Shown in pieces: positions 12,509 through 21,930 of a DNA stretch of 64,000 nt (the first letter of the stretch is position 1; the number at the start of each line of letters is the position of its first letter). This stretch comes from Podospora bellae-mahoneyi. Taxonomy: Eukaryota; Ascomycota; Sordariomycetes; Sordariales; Podosporaceae. The notes under the pieces are model-generated. The model saw only the letters and a list, made by a program, of their open reading frames with translations. It ran no database searches and was not told the DNA's origin. The stretch spans positions 1,550,001 to 1,614,000 of the forward strand of contig NC_085881.1 in NCBI RefSeq assembly GCF_035222275.1, written 5' to 3'. The position numbers were made by a program, and so were the translations under genes.

Positions 12509-12607
12509 GTTAACCTATATTATATTGTGAGTTACGCCGTTAGGAGTAAAGTACTAGGCCTACTAACTATGTTTTAAGGCATAATGCATAATATAATATA
12601 GGTTAAC
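12509..12607. repeat. 99-bp element with perfect 18-bp terminal inverted repeats
   Basis: The left arm 12509-12526 (GTTAACCTATATTATATT) is the exact reverse complement of the right arm 12590-12607. The 63-base interior is AT-rich and non-coding. It could be a very short MITE-like element, the tail of the adjacent SINE-like copy, or a structured RNA hairpin. No target-site duplication is evident. Confidence 0.7.
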
Positions 12608-13085
12608 CTCTTTGTACCTATCAATCATTTTGTCGTGAGGGTAGCTGGTTAGGTGGTTGGTGATGTGATGTGGAAGGGTCGTTTTTGTTGTCGAGGTGGG
12701 GTGTCATGCCTTCCTCTGTAGGAGGATGGGGATGGGGATGATGAAGTGTTTGAGAGGTCTGGCTGGTGAGTTCCCTTCGACTTTGCGGCCTGTTTCCCGG
12801 AGTGGTTCTCTCGTAGTGGACAAGTTCTGGAGAGACTTTTTTCGCCTGACCACACACTTTTCTTCTTGGATGAATGCTCTAACTGTCTACATTGCGCACA
12901 TCACCTTTTGCCCCAGCACTCTTCGCTCAGGACGACCATCACTGTGCTGATCAAGGTATGCCTCTTGCTTTTTTGTTCAGGTGAATTCAACGACGGGACA
13001 AGGCTGACACACTGCCTAGGGCGTCCGGCGGTGTACAAGCAACATCACGACGGGCATCGTTTCATCCCAACACTCCACCGACAAA

Positions 13086-13429
13086 ATGTGCCAGAACACG
13101 CTCATCCCCACCACCCCTGCGGTCACGTCATGCCCCTGGTGGCCTGTTGCCGGGGTGCTACTCTTGTTCCGCTTGACAACCACTCCTTCGCGTATAGTTA
13201 CTGTCCCTACTTCACTTACGATGAAGATTTCGAGAACTTCAAGTGTCCTTCAAGTTGTTATTGCCGGGTTGGGGGACGGGATAGTGCGCGGTGGAGGGTT
13301 AATTTGGAGAGGTTCAAGGCAGCCTCGAGGCCGGACCTGAGGAGACTCGAGTCTCCATCCTTGAGCGGTTATGCGAGGGCTGGGAGAGGGCATGAGGATA
13401 TGGTTTTGCAGTTTTTGAGCGAGAAATGA
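13086..13429 (+). pseudogene. Damaged copy of a small MC-CGH cysteine-rich protein
   Basis: The ATG at 13086 opens with MCQNT, the opening expected of the small family seen at 13781 and 29832. The next conserved part, HPCGHVMPLVACC, is in a different frame (Cys codon at 13118), two bases out of register from the family spacing of eight residues between Cys2 and the CGH motif. The second frame then runs open to 13429 and contains further Cys residues (CPYF, CPSSCYC). The simplest reading is a gene broken by a small insertion or deletion; a base error or a start upstream in the second frame (open from about 12866) is also possible. Function unknown; the Cys/His pattern suggests zinc binding. 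Confidence 0.45.
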
Positions 13430-13780
13430 GCATAGCGTAGCGGCATTGGTTTCTGTTTCCGTCCAACCTCTGAGATTCACCCCGAGCTTTTGCTCTTGAC
13501 GACCAGACCAAATGGAAGTGAATCGTTGCGCCCCGCCTCAAGTGAAAGACCATGCTCCTCTTGAGGTGAAAAGATGACGAGTGATTCTTCTCGTCCCAGA
13601 AGAAGTTATACAAACAGCTTCCTTTCAGTCTGCAAACTCTTTCCTTTTCCTCTCTCGATATCCATCAGATACATCAATGGGATCCATCAGTCAGGTACAT
13701 CTTCTCGCTACATTTAGCTTCATCACTCAACCAGTTCCACGCCTCACCCACCACACACCAATCACCCACCTCGAGACAAG

Positions 13781-13906
13781 ATGTGCGAGGACAGAATCTG
13801 CTACTACGTCTGTGGCCATACCGACATGGACGTGGTCTACTGCAGTGCTGCCAAGGCTGTCGCGTCTGGTTCGGCCCTTCGCGTTTGCTGCGTGAACGTC
13901 ACTTGA
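13781..13906 (+). CDS. Small cysteine-rich MC-x8-CGH protein (41 aa)
   Basis: A short frame starting at the ATG in ACAAGATGTGCGAG encodes 41 residues: MCEDRICYYVCGH, then seven residues, then Cys, and a later CC pair. The pattern C2-x8-C11-G-H13-x7-C is shared with copies at 13086, 14437 and 29832, which argues that it is or was coding despite its size. The leader (CACC-rich, ending GACAAG) resembles the leader of the 29832 gene (GACACAAG). The frame ends unusually early; a GTGAAC donor lies just before the stop, so a second exon is possible. I infer a zinc-binding fold; the cellular role is unknown. Confidence 0.45.
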   Translation: MCEDRICYYVCGHTDMDVVYCSAAKAVASGSALRVCCVNVT

Positions 13907-13995
13907 TAGCTGGCTCAAAAGAAAATGTGAACCGTGCTGCTGTCAACCTCTGTGTTGCTTGCAATTCAGCTACTTATCGAACGTAAAGAAATAGT

Positions 13996-14092
13996 TAATA
14001 AGCCTTAGAAGATAGTTAAGAGACATCAAAACATGGTTCAAAGGCTTTTGAAATAATTTGATGGCCTTGCAAGATAATTTAAAGGCTTATTA
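13996..14092. repeat. 97-bp AT-rich segment with 11-bp inverted ends
   Basis: TAATAAGCCTT at 13996-14006 is matched by its reverse complement at 14082-14092. The interior is AT-rich and repeats short words such as AAGGCTTTT, AAGATA and ATAATTT. It could be a decayed MITE-like element or chance structure in AT-rich DNA. Confidence 0.4.
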
Positions 14093-14436
14093 GTGTTCTT
14101 TCATGGCCTTTTACCACTTAGGTACTCAAGCCCTGGAGGTTATTTTGATCTGTTGGCGTACAACCTCTCAAGCATGTGCTGTGTTGACTTTGTCAAGGCA
14201 CACGAGCTGGCAACCCGTGAAGCATTTGGGGATCTCACTCGGCCTCGGAGCAACGTCGTCGGCCACTCCACCCCGGTGTCAACACCATGTGCCTATTCAC
14301 CACGATCTCTCACACTCTCCCTCATCGTCGCCAGACAATCAGCTGAGTCGGCACAAACGCTTCTTTCTTTCCGCATTTCCGACAGAGACTCCCATCAGCC
14401 CTTCCTCACCATCACATCTATCAATCTTCAGAAAAG

Positions 14437-14674
14437 ACGTGTGAGACTCGAGATACCAACTACTGCTGCGGTCACACGCACGCTACCACCATCTACTGCG
14501 AGAAATTCCGAACCCATTCCCGGAAGCTCACTTCGCCGCTTCTGCGATGAGGTCAACCACAGGGAAAGAGATTTCACGGATCAGAAGTGTTTGTCGAAAG
14601 ATTGCCAGTGGGAGGGTCCCGATGGTCTGGTGTCTTTCCCTGCTTGGGAGCGCCCCCAGACGATACGCTCATAG
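14437..14674 (+). pseudogene. Damaged copy of a small MC-CGH protein lacking its ATG
   Basis: From 14437 the frame reads T-C-E-T-R-D-T-N-Y-C-C-G-H, then seven residues, then Cys. Compared with the 13781 copy (ATG-TGC-GAG), the start codon is ACG. That frame ends at about 14550, but the frame one base over continues the family-like sequence (RFCDEVNHRERD, then CLSKDCQWEG) to 14674. Both the lost ATG and the frame change suggest a decayed gene. Alternatives are an upstream exon joined at CTTCAG just before 14432, or base errors. The four-member pattern makes chance resemblance unlikely. Confidence 0.4.
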
Positions 14675-15162
14675 CAAGGAAGAGCAGCATTTCTTCCACC
14701 AAATGAGCTGCCGACGACGGAGCTTCACACAAGAGACACGACATAAAATGGAAGCTAGTTTACGACCAAGGAGAGAGAACGCGAAAAATGCCGGATCATC
14801 AGCAGCAGAAGGACAGGAAGAAAGACTCAAAGACATCGTCCCCTTACCACACCACCTGGCACTACAACAGTACTTTCCCATCACATATTACCTTGGGCCC
14901 TAATCACCCCAATTCCCTTTCACTTAATAGCACCATTTCTCTCACCTATCCCCCAAAAGATCCGAGAAATGCTCTAATAAAGAACCAATTTTCCTCACAC
15001 ATTTTTGTCTCTTCTCTGTGAGTGAACGTTGCCTGCTGACTAAGCGCATCATCCCACCTCTCAAAAAAGGGGGTCACAGCACCATGTCGTCTCTCATCTC
15101 CACTTCACCAAACAAAGGAGTTCACCACTCACCCGTTCACTTACCAGCAGCCGCCACCAAAA
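14675..15162. other. Intergenic, upstream of DUF4202 gene
   Basis: No gene is visible. The second half is CA-rich leader-like sequence. An out-of-frame ATG at about 15084 precedes the likely start of the DUF4202 gene at 15163. Confidence 0.55.
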
Positions 15163-15828
15163 ATGACAACCCCCCTCCCTCCCCTCCCAGGCAATTACGC
15201 CACAGCCCTTAACCTCATCGATGCAGCCCACGCCCAAGACCCCCGGCCTGGCCCCAACGACGTCCCCTATGAGCTGCACTACGCCCAAAAAATGACTCGC
15301 TGGCTGGCCAGGCGGAAAAAGGATGCGTCGCCCGCCCTGCAGCTGGCCTGTCGAGCGCAGCATTTTCGACGGTATATCCCCCCCTTTGCCCCTCATAAAC
15401 ACTAAACTGATGATGTGAAATAAAGCTGGGAAATCCCCCGCTCAACCTACCCCATGACCCGGCCGGGCTACCTCACCTGGCGGGCAAAACAAAAGTCTGT
15501 CGCTGCCACCCAGCTCACCGAGCTCCTGTCCTCAGACGAGATCCAGCCTGGGCTGGACAAAGAAGAGATTGAGTGTGTAGCTGCGCTGGTGAGGAAAGAA
15601 GACCTCAAAAATAACGAGGAGACGCAGGTGCTGGAGGACGTGGCCTGCTTGGTGTTTTTGGACGACCAGTTTGATGATTTCGAGAGCAAGCCTGAGATTG
15701 ACGAGGACAAGATAATCAGCATTCTGCAAAAGACGTGGGGGAAGATGAGCGAGGAGGGGAGGGGGTTAGCGTTGGGGATGGAGTTGAGTGAGAGGGCCAA
15801 GATGTTGGTCGGGAGGGCGCTTGCTTAG
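15163..15828 (+). CDS. DUF4202 family protein
   Basis: This encodes a 203-residue soluble protein of the DUF4202 family, which is found in bacteria and fungi. Exons are 15163-15371 and 15426-15828; the 54-base intron is confirmed because it restores AQHFRRWEIPRSTYPMTRPGY, a family signature. Other family landmarks are HYAQKMTRWL near the N-terminus and EDVACLVFLDDQF in the middle. The conserved His, Arg and Glu/Asp residues spread over a helical protein recall HD-type or metal-binding helical folds, but no biochemical function is established. It shares a short 252-base gap with the following dehydrogenase on the same strand. The start at 15163 is the first in-frame ATG. Confidence 0.88.
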
Positions 15829-16080
15829 AACTGATAATGATAAAGCATGAGAGAATCGGTGTGTGTGATGTGTGTTTTGGTGGTGTCGGGTGTCGGACCC
15901 GCGGTGCTCGGGGGTCTTTGTCCCGAAGATCGGTAACTTCGGCCGAGAAAAGTGACGTCGCTTCGGTCGGCGGTGGATGATATCCCCGGTGTAAGCCCGG
16001 ACTCTTCACCTCCTCGCTCAACAACCAACATCGGTCCCATCTTCATCACAAAGTAAACACCAGAAAAATAAAATAAAAAA

Positions 16081-17547
16081 ATGTCCCGCAAGATTTCCCC
16101 AGCAGAACTATCCCAACATGATTCCCCCAGTTCGCTCTGGCTGGCAATCAACGGCCTAGTCTACGACCTCACCGCCTTCGCCCCCTCCCACCCGGGCGGT
16201 CTCCAAATCCTCCTTCAACATGCCGGCCAAGACGCCTCAGTCCCCTACAACAAAGTGCACTCGCCCTCCCTAATCCGGACTTCCCTTCCTCCAACAGCAC
16301 AAATCGGATCATCTGACTCGATTCAAACCCCCGTTCCCCAGATATTCTCATCTGTGCCCACCAAGCCCCCATTATCAACCTTGATCTCCCCCCACGACTT
16401 CCCCCTCGCCGCCATCCCCTCCCTCACCCCAAAGGCAACCGCATTCATCTCCTCCGCCGCAACCGACTGCCTCACCCACCGCGCCAACTCCTCCCTCTAC
16501 TCCCACCTCACCCTCCGCCCCCGCATCCTGATCAACGTCTCCACCCCGACCACCCCCCTCGTCACCACCATCCTCAACTGTCCCGTCTCATCACCCATAT
16601 TCATCTCCCCCACCTCCCTGGGGAAAATAATCCACCCGTCTGGTGAAAAGGCCATAGCACTGGCTTGTTCCAACCTCGACATGGCCCAAACAATCAGCAC
16701 GTCTGCATCCTTCACCCTGTCGGAGATTTTATCTGGGCAAAATACCTCTCACCCGGCGTTTCTGCAGTTGTATGTTGATAAAAACAGGGTTAATTCTGAG
16801 AGGGTGATTGAAGAGGCGGTGAGGAATGGGGTCAGGGCGGTGATGGTCACGGTTGATGCGCCGGTGCCTGGGAAGCGGGAGGCTGATGAACGGATTCCCA
16901 CTGCTGCTGGGGGGGAGACACTGGCTCCGATGGCGGGGACGGCAGCTGCTGTTGGGGACGGGAAAGGGGCGGCGCTGGGGAGGGTGATGGGGGGGTATAT
17001 TGATGATTCGTTTTCGTGGGAGGATTTGGGGTGGGTGAAGGGCTTGTTGCCGGAGGGGGTTAAGCTTGTGTTGAAGGGGGTGCAGACTGCGGCTGATGCG
17101 GTTAGGGCGATGGAGACGGGGTTGGTGGATGGGATTGTCATTTCCAACCATGGAGGGAGGAGTCTCGACACTGCTACCGGGACGATTTTGGTGCTGTTGG
17201 AGCTGCAGAGGTGTTGTCCGGGGGTGTTTGACAGGATGGAGGTGTTGATTGATGGGGGGGTGAGGAGGGGGACGGATGTGTTCAAGGCGTTGTGTTTGGG
17301 GGCGAGGGGGGTGGGCGTTGGGAGGGGGGTGCTGTGGGCGTTGGGGGGGTATGGGAGGGAAGGGGTGGAGAGGTATTTGGAGATTTTGAACGATGAGCTG
17401 GTGACGACGATGAAGATGTGTGGGGTGACGAGTTTGGAGGAGTTGCACCCGGGGTTGGTGAACACGAGGGCAGTCGATCATTTGGTGCCGGAGAGGGTGG
17501 GTGAGGAGCATCCTTATGCGAAGTGGAGGAGGAAGAGTAAGTTGTGA
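16081..17547 (+). CDS. Cytochrome b5 / FMN-dependent alpha-hydroxy-acid dehydrogenase (flavocytochrome b2-like)
   Basis: A 488-residue single-exon protein joins an N-terminal cytochrome b5 domain to an FMN-binding TIM-barrel of the L-lactate dehydrogenase/glycolate oxidase family. Heme ligands are His37 (in HPGG) and His60 (in NKVHS). Barrel landmarks are LRPRILINVS, the TVDAPVPGKREAD segment, LVLKGV, the catalytic SNHGGRSLD (His357) and LIDGGVRRGTDVFKAL. The nearest characterised relative by design is yeast Cyb2, which oxidises L-lactate and passes electrons to cytochrome c. Two things differ: there is no obvious mitochondrial presequence, and the segment aligned with the Cyb2 substrate-binding YYSSGA reads FISSAA (Phe122-Ile123), so the usual Tyr is missing. 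The true substrate may thus not be lactate. The coding strand flips from C-rich to G-rich near 16740. Confidence 0.9.
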   Translation: MSRKISPAELSQHDSPSSLWLAINGLVYDLTAFAPSHPGGLQILLQHAGQDASVPYNKVHSPSLIRTSLPPTAQIGSSDSIQTPVPQIFSSVPTKPPLSTLISPHDFPLAAIPSLTPKATAFISSAATDCLTHRANSSLYSHLTLRPRILINVSTPTTPLVTTILNCPVSSPIFISPTSLGKIIHPSGEKAIALACSNLDMAQTISTSASFTLSEILSGQNTSHPAFLQLYVDKNRVNSERVIEEAVRNGVRAVMVTVDAPVPGKREADERIPTAAGGETLAPMAGTAAAVGDGKGAALGRVMGGYIDDSFSWEDLGWVKGLLPEGVKLVLKGVQTAADAVRAMETGLVDGIVISNHGGRSLDTATGTILVLLELQRCCPGVFDRMEVLIDGGVRRGTDVFKALCLGARGVGVGRGVLWALGGYGREGVERYLEILNDELVTTMKMCGVTSLEELHPGLVNTRAVDHLVPERVGEEHPYAKWRRKSKL

Positions 17548-18332
17548 GGCGCGAGGTGGATTGTGTGAGTGGTAGTGGGCGGTGACCACGGGAGGTCGAG
17601 CTGATGTTATGGGCCGACTGAGCGAACATGAGGAGAAGAGGCGGGACACCAAGAGACAGAACCACGGTATATATACCACCTTCCTCACCCACCTTTCAAC
17701 AGCAGCCCTGTAATCTTGACCAGGGCGCCACACTTCGTGGTCAGGACAAATGGTCAAGGTGGAGGGCTGCTATTACCTTCCCCCGCCGGGAGCTTGCAAC
17801 CGATAGCTCCCGAGTTCGATTCGAAGTAAAACCACCAGGATTTTCGTAGCCGGCCACCTCTCCCAGACACGTGTCTGGGTGGGTTGGCCCGGTAAGCTTT
17901 TGCCCTTTTTATTTCTTTTTTTTATTCTTTTTTTTTTTTCATTATCTTAATATCTGGTATTTTTGCTATTACCCAGTTGAAGACCTCTGCTGTTTTATTT
18001 TTGACTTTTTTGAGGTGCAGGAGTTGTGGGAGTCTCGAGTGTTTTATTTACCATGACTTGCGACTCGACCTTGAGCTTCTCAACTCAACGCGTTCTGCTC
18101 GCACTGTTACATGTCCACCAAACAAACCTACAAAACCCACATCAAGTCAGGTAAACATCGTCTGAAAGCATTTATCCTACCCACCACTTGAAACCACAAG
18201 CACAAACAAGCAATGAGAACAACTCACAGGAATCATATCCTAGGCATTACCCTAACCCTATTCCCATCCTCCGCCACCCCTGACAACAGCAAAACAAAAG
18301 TCAACAAAACAAACCCCCTATTCCCACAACCA
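17548..18332. other. Intergenic region holding SINE-like copy B
   Basis: Contains SINE-like copy B (17714-17901) and a T-rich tract at about 17905-17945. A palindromic GGTATATATACC lies just upstream of the element. The rest shows nothing; the end is probably 3' untranslated region of the minus-strand gene that stops at 18333. Confidence 0.6.
17714..17901 (+). mobile_element. SINE-like tRNA-derived element, copy B
   Basis: Second copy of the element at 12301-12492, in the same orientation. It keeps the A-box-like TGGTCAGGACAAATGG, the identical 33-base block around the B-box GAGTTCGATTC (17812-17822), the TTTTCGTAGCCGGCCACCTCT block, and a perfect 18-base palindrome CCCAGACACGTGTCTGGG. The differences from copy A are scattered substitutions and small gaps, which fits two old insertions and not a recent local duplication. 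A T-rich run follows the 3' end. Confidence 0.6.
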
Positions 18333-19633
18333 TCACAACTCCTCCTCCCCATCCTCAACAGTAGCCTGATAACAACCCTTATCACCCCCACCTTTTTCCA
18401 CCTCAGCCTCATCAACATCCATCCCCCCATCCAACCCCCCAAAACCCCACGTCTGCCCACCTTGCACCGTCTCAGTAAAATAATCCTGCCCCTTCTCCCT
18501 CCCCTTCCCTTTATCCCTCTTCTCCCTCGTCCCCTCCCCCACCTGCTCCCTCTCCCTCTCTTTCCCCTTACCCTTAACCTTCCTACTCCGTTCCCCAACC
18601 TCCTCCCCCGTCCTCCTCTTCCGTCTCGAAATCTGCTGCAACCGAGCATAATCCCCCTCATCCAACTCCATCTTCACCTCCTCCCCATGATCCTCCACGT
18701 TATACCCTCCCTCCCCAAACTCCCCCTCCGGATCCCTCACCCTAACAGCATCACAATGCCGCCTCCACACCCGTTCGGCAAACCCAAAAGAGGCCTTTTC
18801 CTCCCGTCTCATCATCTCTTCTCTCTTCTTCCGATCTTTTTCCTTTTCCTTGTGGTGGTGGGAAGAGGTTGCTGTGAGGATAGCGTAGTCGGCTAGGTAC
18901 CCCACTGGGGGTGTGTATGTTGGGGCGCCGGACATCATTTTGTCGTATTCGCCTATTGTCATGACGCAGGGTTTGGTGGATTGGGATTTTAGGCGAGAGG
19001 TGAGGTAGGTTTGGAGGGGGGAGGTGGTGGTGGTGGTTGTTTCGTGGGTTGGTGGTGGTGGTGGTGGCGGGTTAGGGTGAGGAAGAGGGGTAGCTTGATT
19101 AGGTTGCGGGAATGGGCCTGACACGTTGTGGTCTGGATTTGTCCATGGATCACACGCCGGTTCAGGGGGCGGTCGAATCCCCTGTGTGAACCAATTAACC
19201 CAATACTCTTCGTCCCCTTCCGTGTCCCGCACCCCGGCAGGCCGAAGCTCAGACGACGGCATCGTCAATCCGATGGATCCGGTCTTCCAAAACCAGGAGC
19301 TCAGTGCTGGAGGCTGCTGATCTGACATCAGAGGCTGAAGAGTCGCGGTTTGACGAACCTCCTCCTGCTGTGGATGATCTTGCCGGTAACCACCCTGATA
19401 CTGCCCATGCGCCTCCAACAACGACTGCGGTCCTGCCAACAGTTAACACCACCCCAGAACCCATATCAGCCTTCCTGAAACTCACCTCTACCCCCCTCCC
19501 TACATCCCTCACACCTCCCGTGCCCACAAGCAACCTCATAAACAATCTGCCCTCCCCCCACAATCTGCCCCCCACAGTACCGCCCATCCCGATTCCCAAA
19601 GTCGCACTGACAGCACATCCACGCTATTACCAT
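18333..19633 (-). CDS. Zinc-finger-like protein of unknown function (two exons)
   Basis: I reconstruct a 415-residue protein from exon 1 (19633-19486) and exon 2 (19432-18333). The intron has a GTGAGT donor, a TTAAC branch-like site and a GGCAG acceptor, and it joins the frames exactly. Exon 1 is Cys-rich: MCCQC at 6-10, Cys20, and CGHGRCEGC at 36-44. This Cys/His layout (W-x-C-C-x-C ... C-x-H-x-R-C-x-x-C) recalls zinc-finger N-termini common in filamentous fungi. The rest has a Pro/Thr-rich linker with poly-Pro, a conserved-looking block (EYDKMMSGAPTYTPPVGYLADY), a charged Arg/Lys/Glu coil region and an acidic end. Unspliced, exon 2 has its first ATG at 19328. Function is not recognised; nuclear location is plausible. 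Confidence 0.68.
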
Positions 19634-20299
19634 GATGGTCGGTAACACCACAGCAGCAAGCTGACAACAGCTTGCCAGCAGCAAAAAAAAAAAAAAAAAT
19701 CCAAATCAGAAACAAAAAGCAGTAAAGAGTTAACCATAAAAAAGAAATGATCAGATCAAAAGAGAAGAAGAAAACGGCCGAGAGCCCTTTTATACACACA
19801 CACACACACACACACGCACACAACATCTCGCACTGCACTGGCTACCAGCAGCATCATGCTGTGTCTTCCCGAGTCACCTGTGCGCCCCCATGGTCCCCTG
19901 TGTCACCCTTGACACAAACACCAACAACACGGGAGGCTGCACATAGGGGCGCCTGTCACGTACAACCAACCGGCCGCAGGACCATGACACGTTTGAGGTT
20001 TAGAGCTATCCATTGAGAAAATGATTTGGTCTTGGAAATACTCGACAGGCTTAAGATAATTGCTTAGTGACGCTGATCAACCGTGGTGAGGCCTTGAAAA
20101 GAAATATCCACGCTTCCAGAAATGTACCAAGCCCTCCAACCCAGTGTATGAAAACGGCCTCAAAAAACATAGGCAGTGCCTTTGAAACATATAAAGACGA
20201 GGCGTCAGAAAGCCATCGAGTAAGCCTTGGAAGAGATTTTGAACGATGCTCCAAGAGGCAGTTGATTGACCGCCAGTGTTGTTGGATTCGTCATTGCCG
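19634..20299. other. Intergenic with (AC)n microsatellite
   Basis: No gene is visible. It holds an A run at 19683-19699 and an (AC)n tract at 19794-19815. The first 200 bases are probably the promoter of the minus-strand zinc-finger-like gene. Confidence 0.55.
19794..19815. repeat. (AC)n microsatellite
   Basis: Eleven uninterrupted AC dinucleotides, flanked by a short imperfect extension, in an intergenic region. Confidence 0.9.
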
Positions 20300-20646
20300 T
20301 CAGATCCTTGCTTGTCGTTGGATCCGCCATTTGCCATCATCCTTGACAGCAGCTGGAGACGCAGCCGGGGCTGGAGACACAGCCGGGGCTGGAGACGAGC
20401 CGTAGGAGCACGCAGGAGACGGGCCCCGATTGCCATTGGTAGGTGCACCGCTACCGCTGTTGATGCCGCCGGGAGGTGCAGTGGCATCCACAACCTCAGC
20501 CATGGGTGTCTCTTGGGCGGGAGGCTGCGGGGGCACCAAGATGGGTTGAACAACAGGCACAGACACAGGGCCATGTTGTTCCAGACCAAGTGGAGGATCG
20601 ATTATCGAAAAATCGGCAATGCCATCAGGGGTGGACGATGGAGCGT
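20300..20646 (-). CDS. Possible exon of an unrecognised Pro/Ala-rich protein
   Basis: The minus-strand frame from a candidate acceptor (GCTTCAG, exon from 20646) to a stop at 20300 reads as a plausible protein end: DAPSSTPDGIADFSIIDPP, then a Pro/Gln/Ala-rich stretch containing VVQPILVPPQPPAQE and short PAPA repeats, ending KWRIQRQARI. Its composition looks coding, but no domain is recognised and I cannot place the upstream exon or start codon. The opposite strand is also open, so strand choice is not certain. Confidence 0.3.
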
Positions 20647-21519
20647 CTGAAGCACATGTTGAGGGGATCTACAAGAAGCTGGAACGTAAGTGGTTGTGGT
20701 AGATGGATGGCTTGGTGTTTAGAATGGGTGAAAAGTCGATCCCTCGAACTTGGTCGTCCTCAAAAAGTGCATTTGGGAATTCAATGTGTGCTAGAGAAAG
20801 GTACAGTTGAGTTGAGGAGGAAAGATCAAAGCAGCGTCCACTTGGACGACAGGTGGAGTGGACCTAGCCCTGGGAGGCTCTATCTTTGCTTGAGATCCCA
20901 AGGTTTCTTAAGACATTTAGTCAACGTTGGAACGAGATCAGCGGCACTGGCCAGTCATCGCGGTCCATTCAGTGCATCTGCAGCACATCCACGGTCTTCC
21001 CTGATAACGGCAAGAATTGCCCCATATAATCTGAGTGGCATCTTCTGCTGGATGGGCGTTGCCGAAGGACAAGCATTGTGTCTGACGTAGGGACAATCAC
21101 AGGGGTGAATCTCTAAGTGACAACTGCGCATCTTCGCAGAGCCGCGGAAAGTATGAAGGTTCTTGATAGAGTGGCGAAAAACGGGTCAACTTGAAGAGTT
21201 GCAGGATAGGTAAGGTGGTTGGATGGGTGTTGTTGCTGATGGGAAGCTGGCAAGAGTTCATGCTTAGCTGAGGAAATCACTGTCAGTCCTGAAATATCTA
21301 CACTGAAGAACATACTGGCAGCAATTGGTTCTGTCACATGGAGACTGATGTCAAAGTCTGGATCTCGTGGCTGTAGTTTCCTTGCGTATTCAGTTTCATG
21401 CTTCATATTCTTGCCCCTTTTCCCGTTTGCTTCCACGTCACAAAAGCATCAAGAGTTCTCTGCTGCAGCCAGAGAGGTTCTTCGTCTATACCTCAATGTA
21501 CCAGTATAACTGCCTTGTC
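20647..21519. other. Stretch without a secure gene
   Basis: A possible short minus-strand gene lies here: exons 21406-21316 and 21267-21113 joined by a 48-base intron with GTATGT donor, CTGAC branch and TCCTCAG acceptor would encode 81 residues beginning MKHETEYARKLQPRDPDFD. It has no recognised homology and may connect to the exon at 20646. Nothing else is visible. Confidence 0.35.
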
Positions 21520-21930
21520 ATGGCCATCATCAACTCCTCCACTTGCTCTCCATCACCATCACCGTCTTCATCTTTCTTTCCATGGCACCAGCATCTGCAA
21601 GCGAGCAACACTCAAGCAGCCCATCCTCCACACCCTTCACCAGTTCTCATCGATTCCAAAGTCTTACCGCAGATCACGCTGTCCGGAGCTAAAGGAGGAT
21701 GGTACTGCCCTACTTGCAACTTCCTTTGGGATTCGAGCATACAAAGATGCCACGACGACGGATGTCGCGGCCAGCCACCGCTTCAACAACCGCAACAGCC
21801 ACAGCAGCAGCAGCAAAATCGAGTGCTTCCGCCCCCTCAAAGTGACTGGGTCTTGGATCCCGTTAGTCGACGCTGGCGTCCGCCGAATAGCTTTGGCGGA
21901 CAGGGCGGCCAAGGGGGACAGAGCCAGTGA
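21520..21930 (+). CDS. Zinc-ribbon-like hypothetical protein
   Basis: A 136-residue protein whose middle carries GGWYCPTCNFLWDSS followed by RCHDDGC, a CxxC plus CxxxxC arrangement typical of a small zinc ribbon. The N-terminus is Ser/Pro-rich, and the C-terminal part has a Gln/Pro-rich repeat followed by SDWVLDPVSRRWRPPN, with a Trp-rich segment that looks conserved, and a Gly/Gln tail. An upstream in-frame ATG at 21496 is possible but has a poorer context than 21520. No function is recognised. The zinc-binding role is inferred from spacing alone. Confidence 0.55.
   Translation: MAIINSSTCSPSPSPSSSFFPWHQHLQASNTQAAHPPHPSPVLIDSKVLPQITLSGAKGGWYCPTCNFLWDSSIQRCHDDGCRGQPPLQQPQQPQQQQQNRVLPPPQSDWVLDPVSRRWRPPNSFGGQGGQGGQSQ

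Larger units (their letters stand above)
12102..13085. other. Intergenic region holding a SINE-like copy and an inverted repeat
   Basis: No protein gene is supported. It contains the SINE-like copy A (12301-12492) and, immediately after it, a 99-base inverted repeat (12509-12607). The stretch 12620-13085 has no recognisable feature beyond being upstream of a damaged MC-CGH gene. Confidence 0.6.

Noticed and set aside
16729-17757. A 342-codon minus-strand open frame
   Set aside because: Antisense to the flavocytochrome b2-like gene; Pro/His-rich shadow of G-rich codons.
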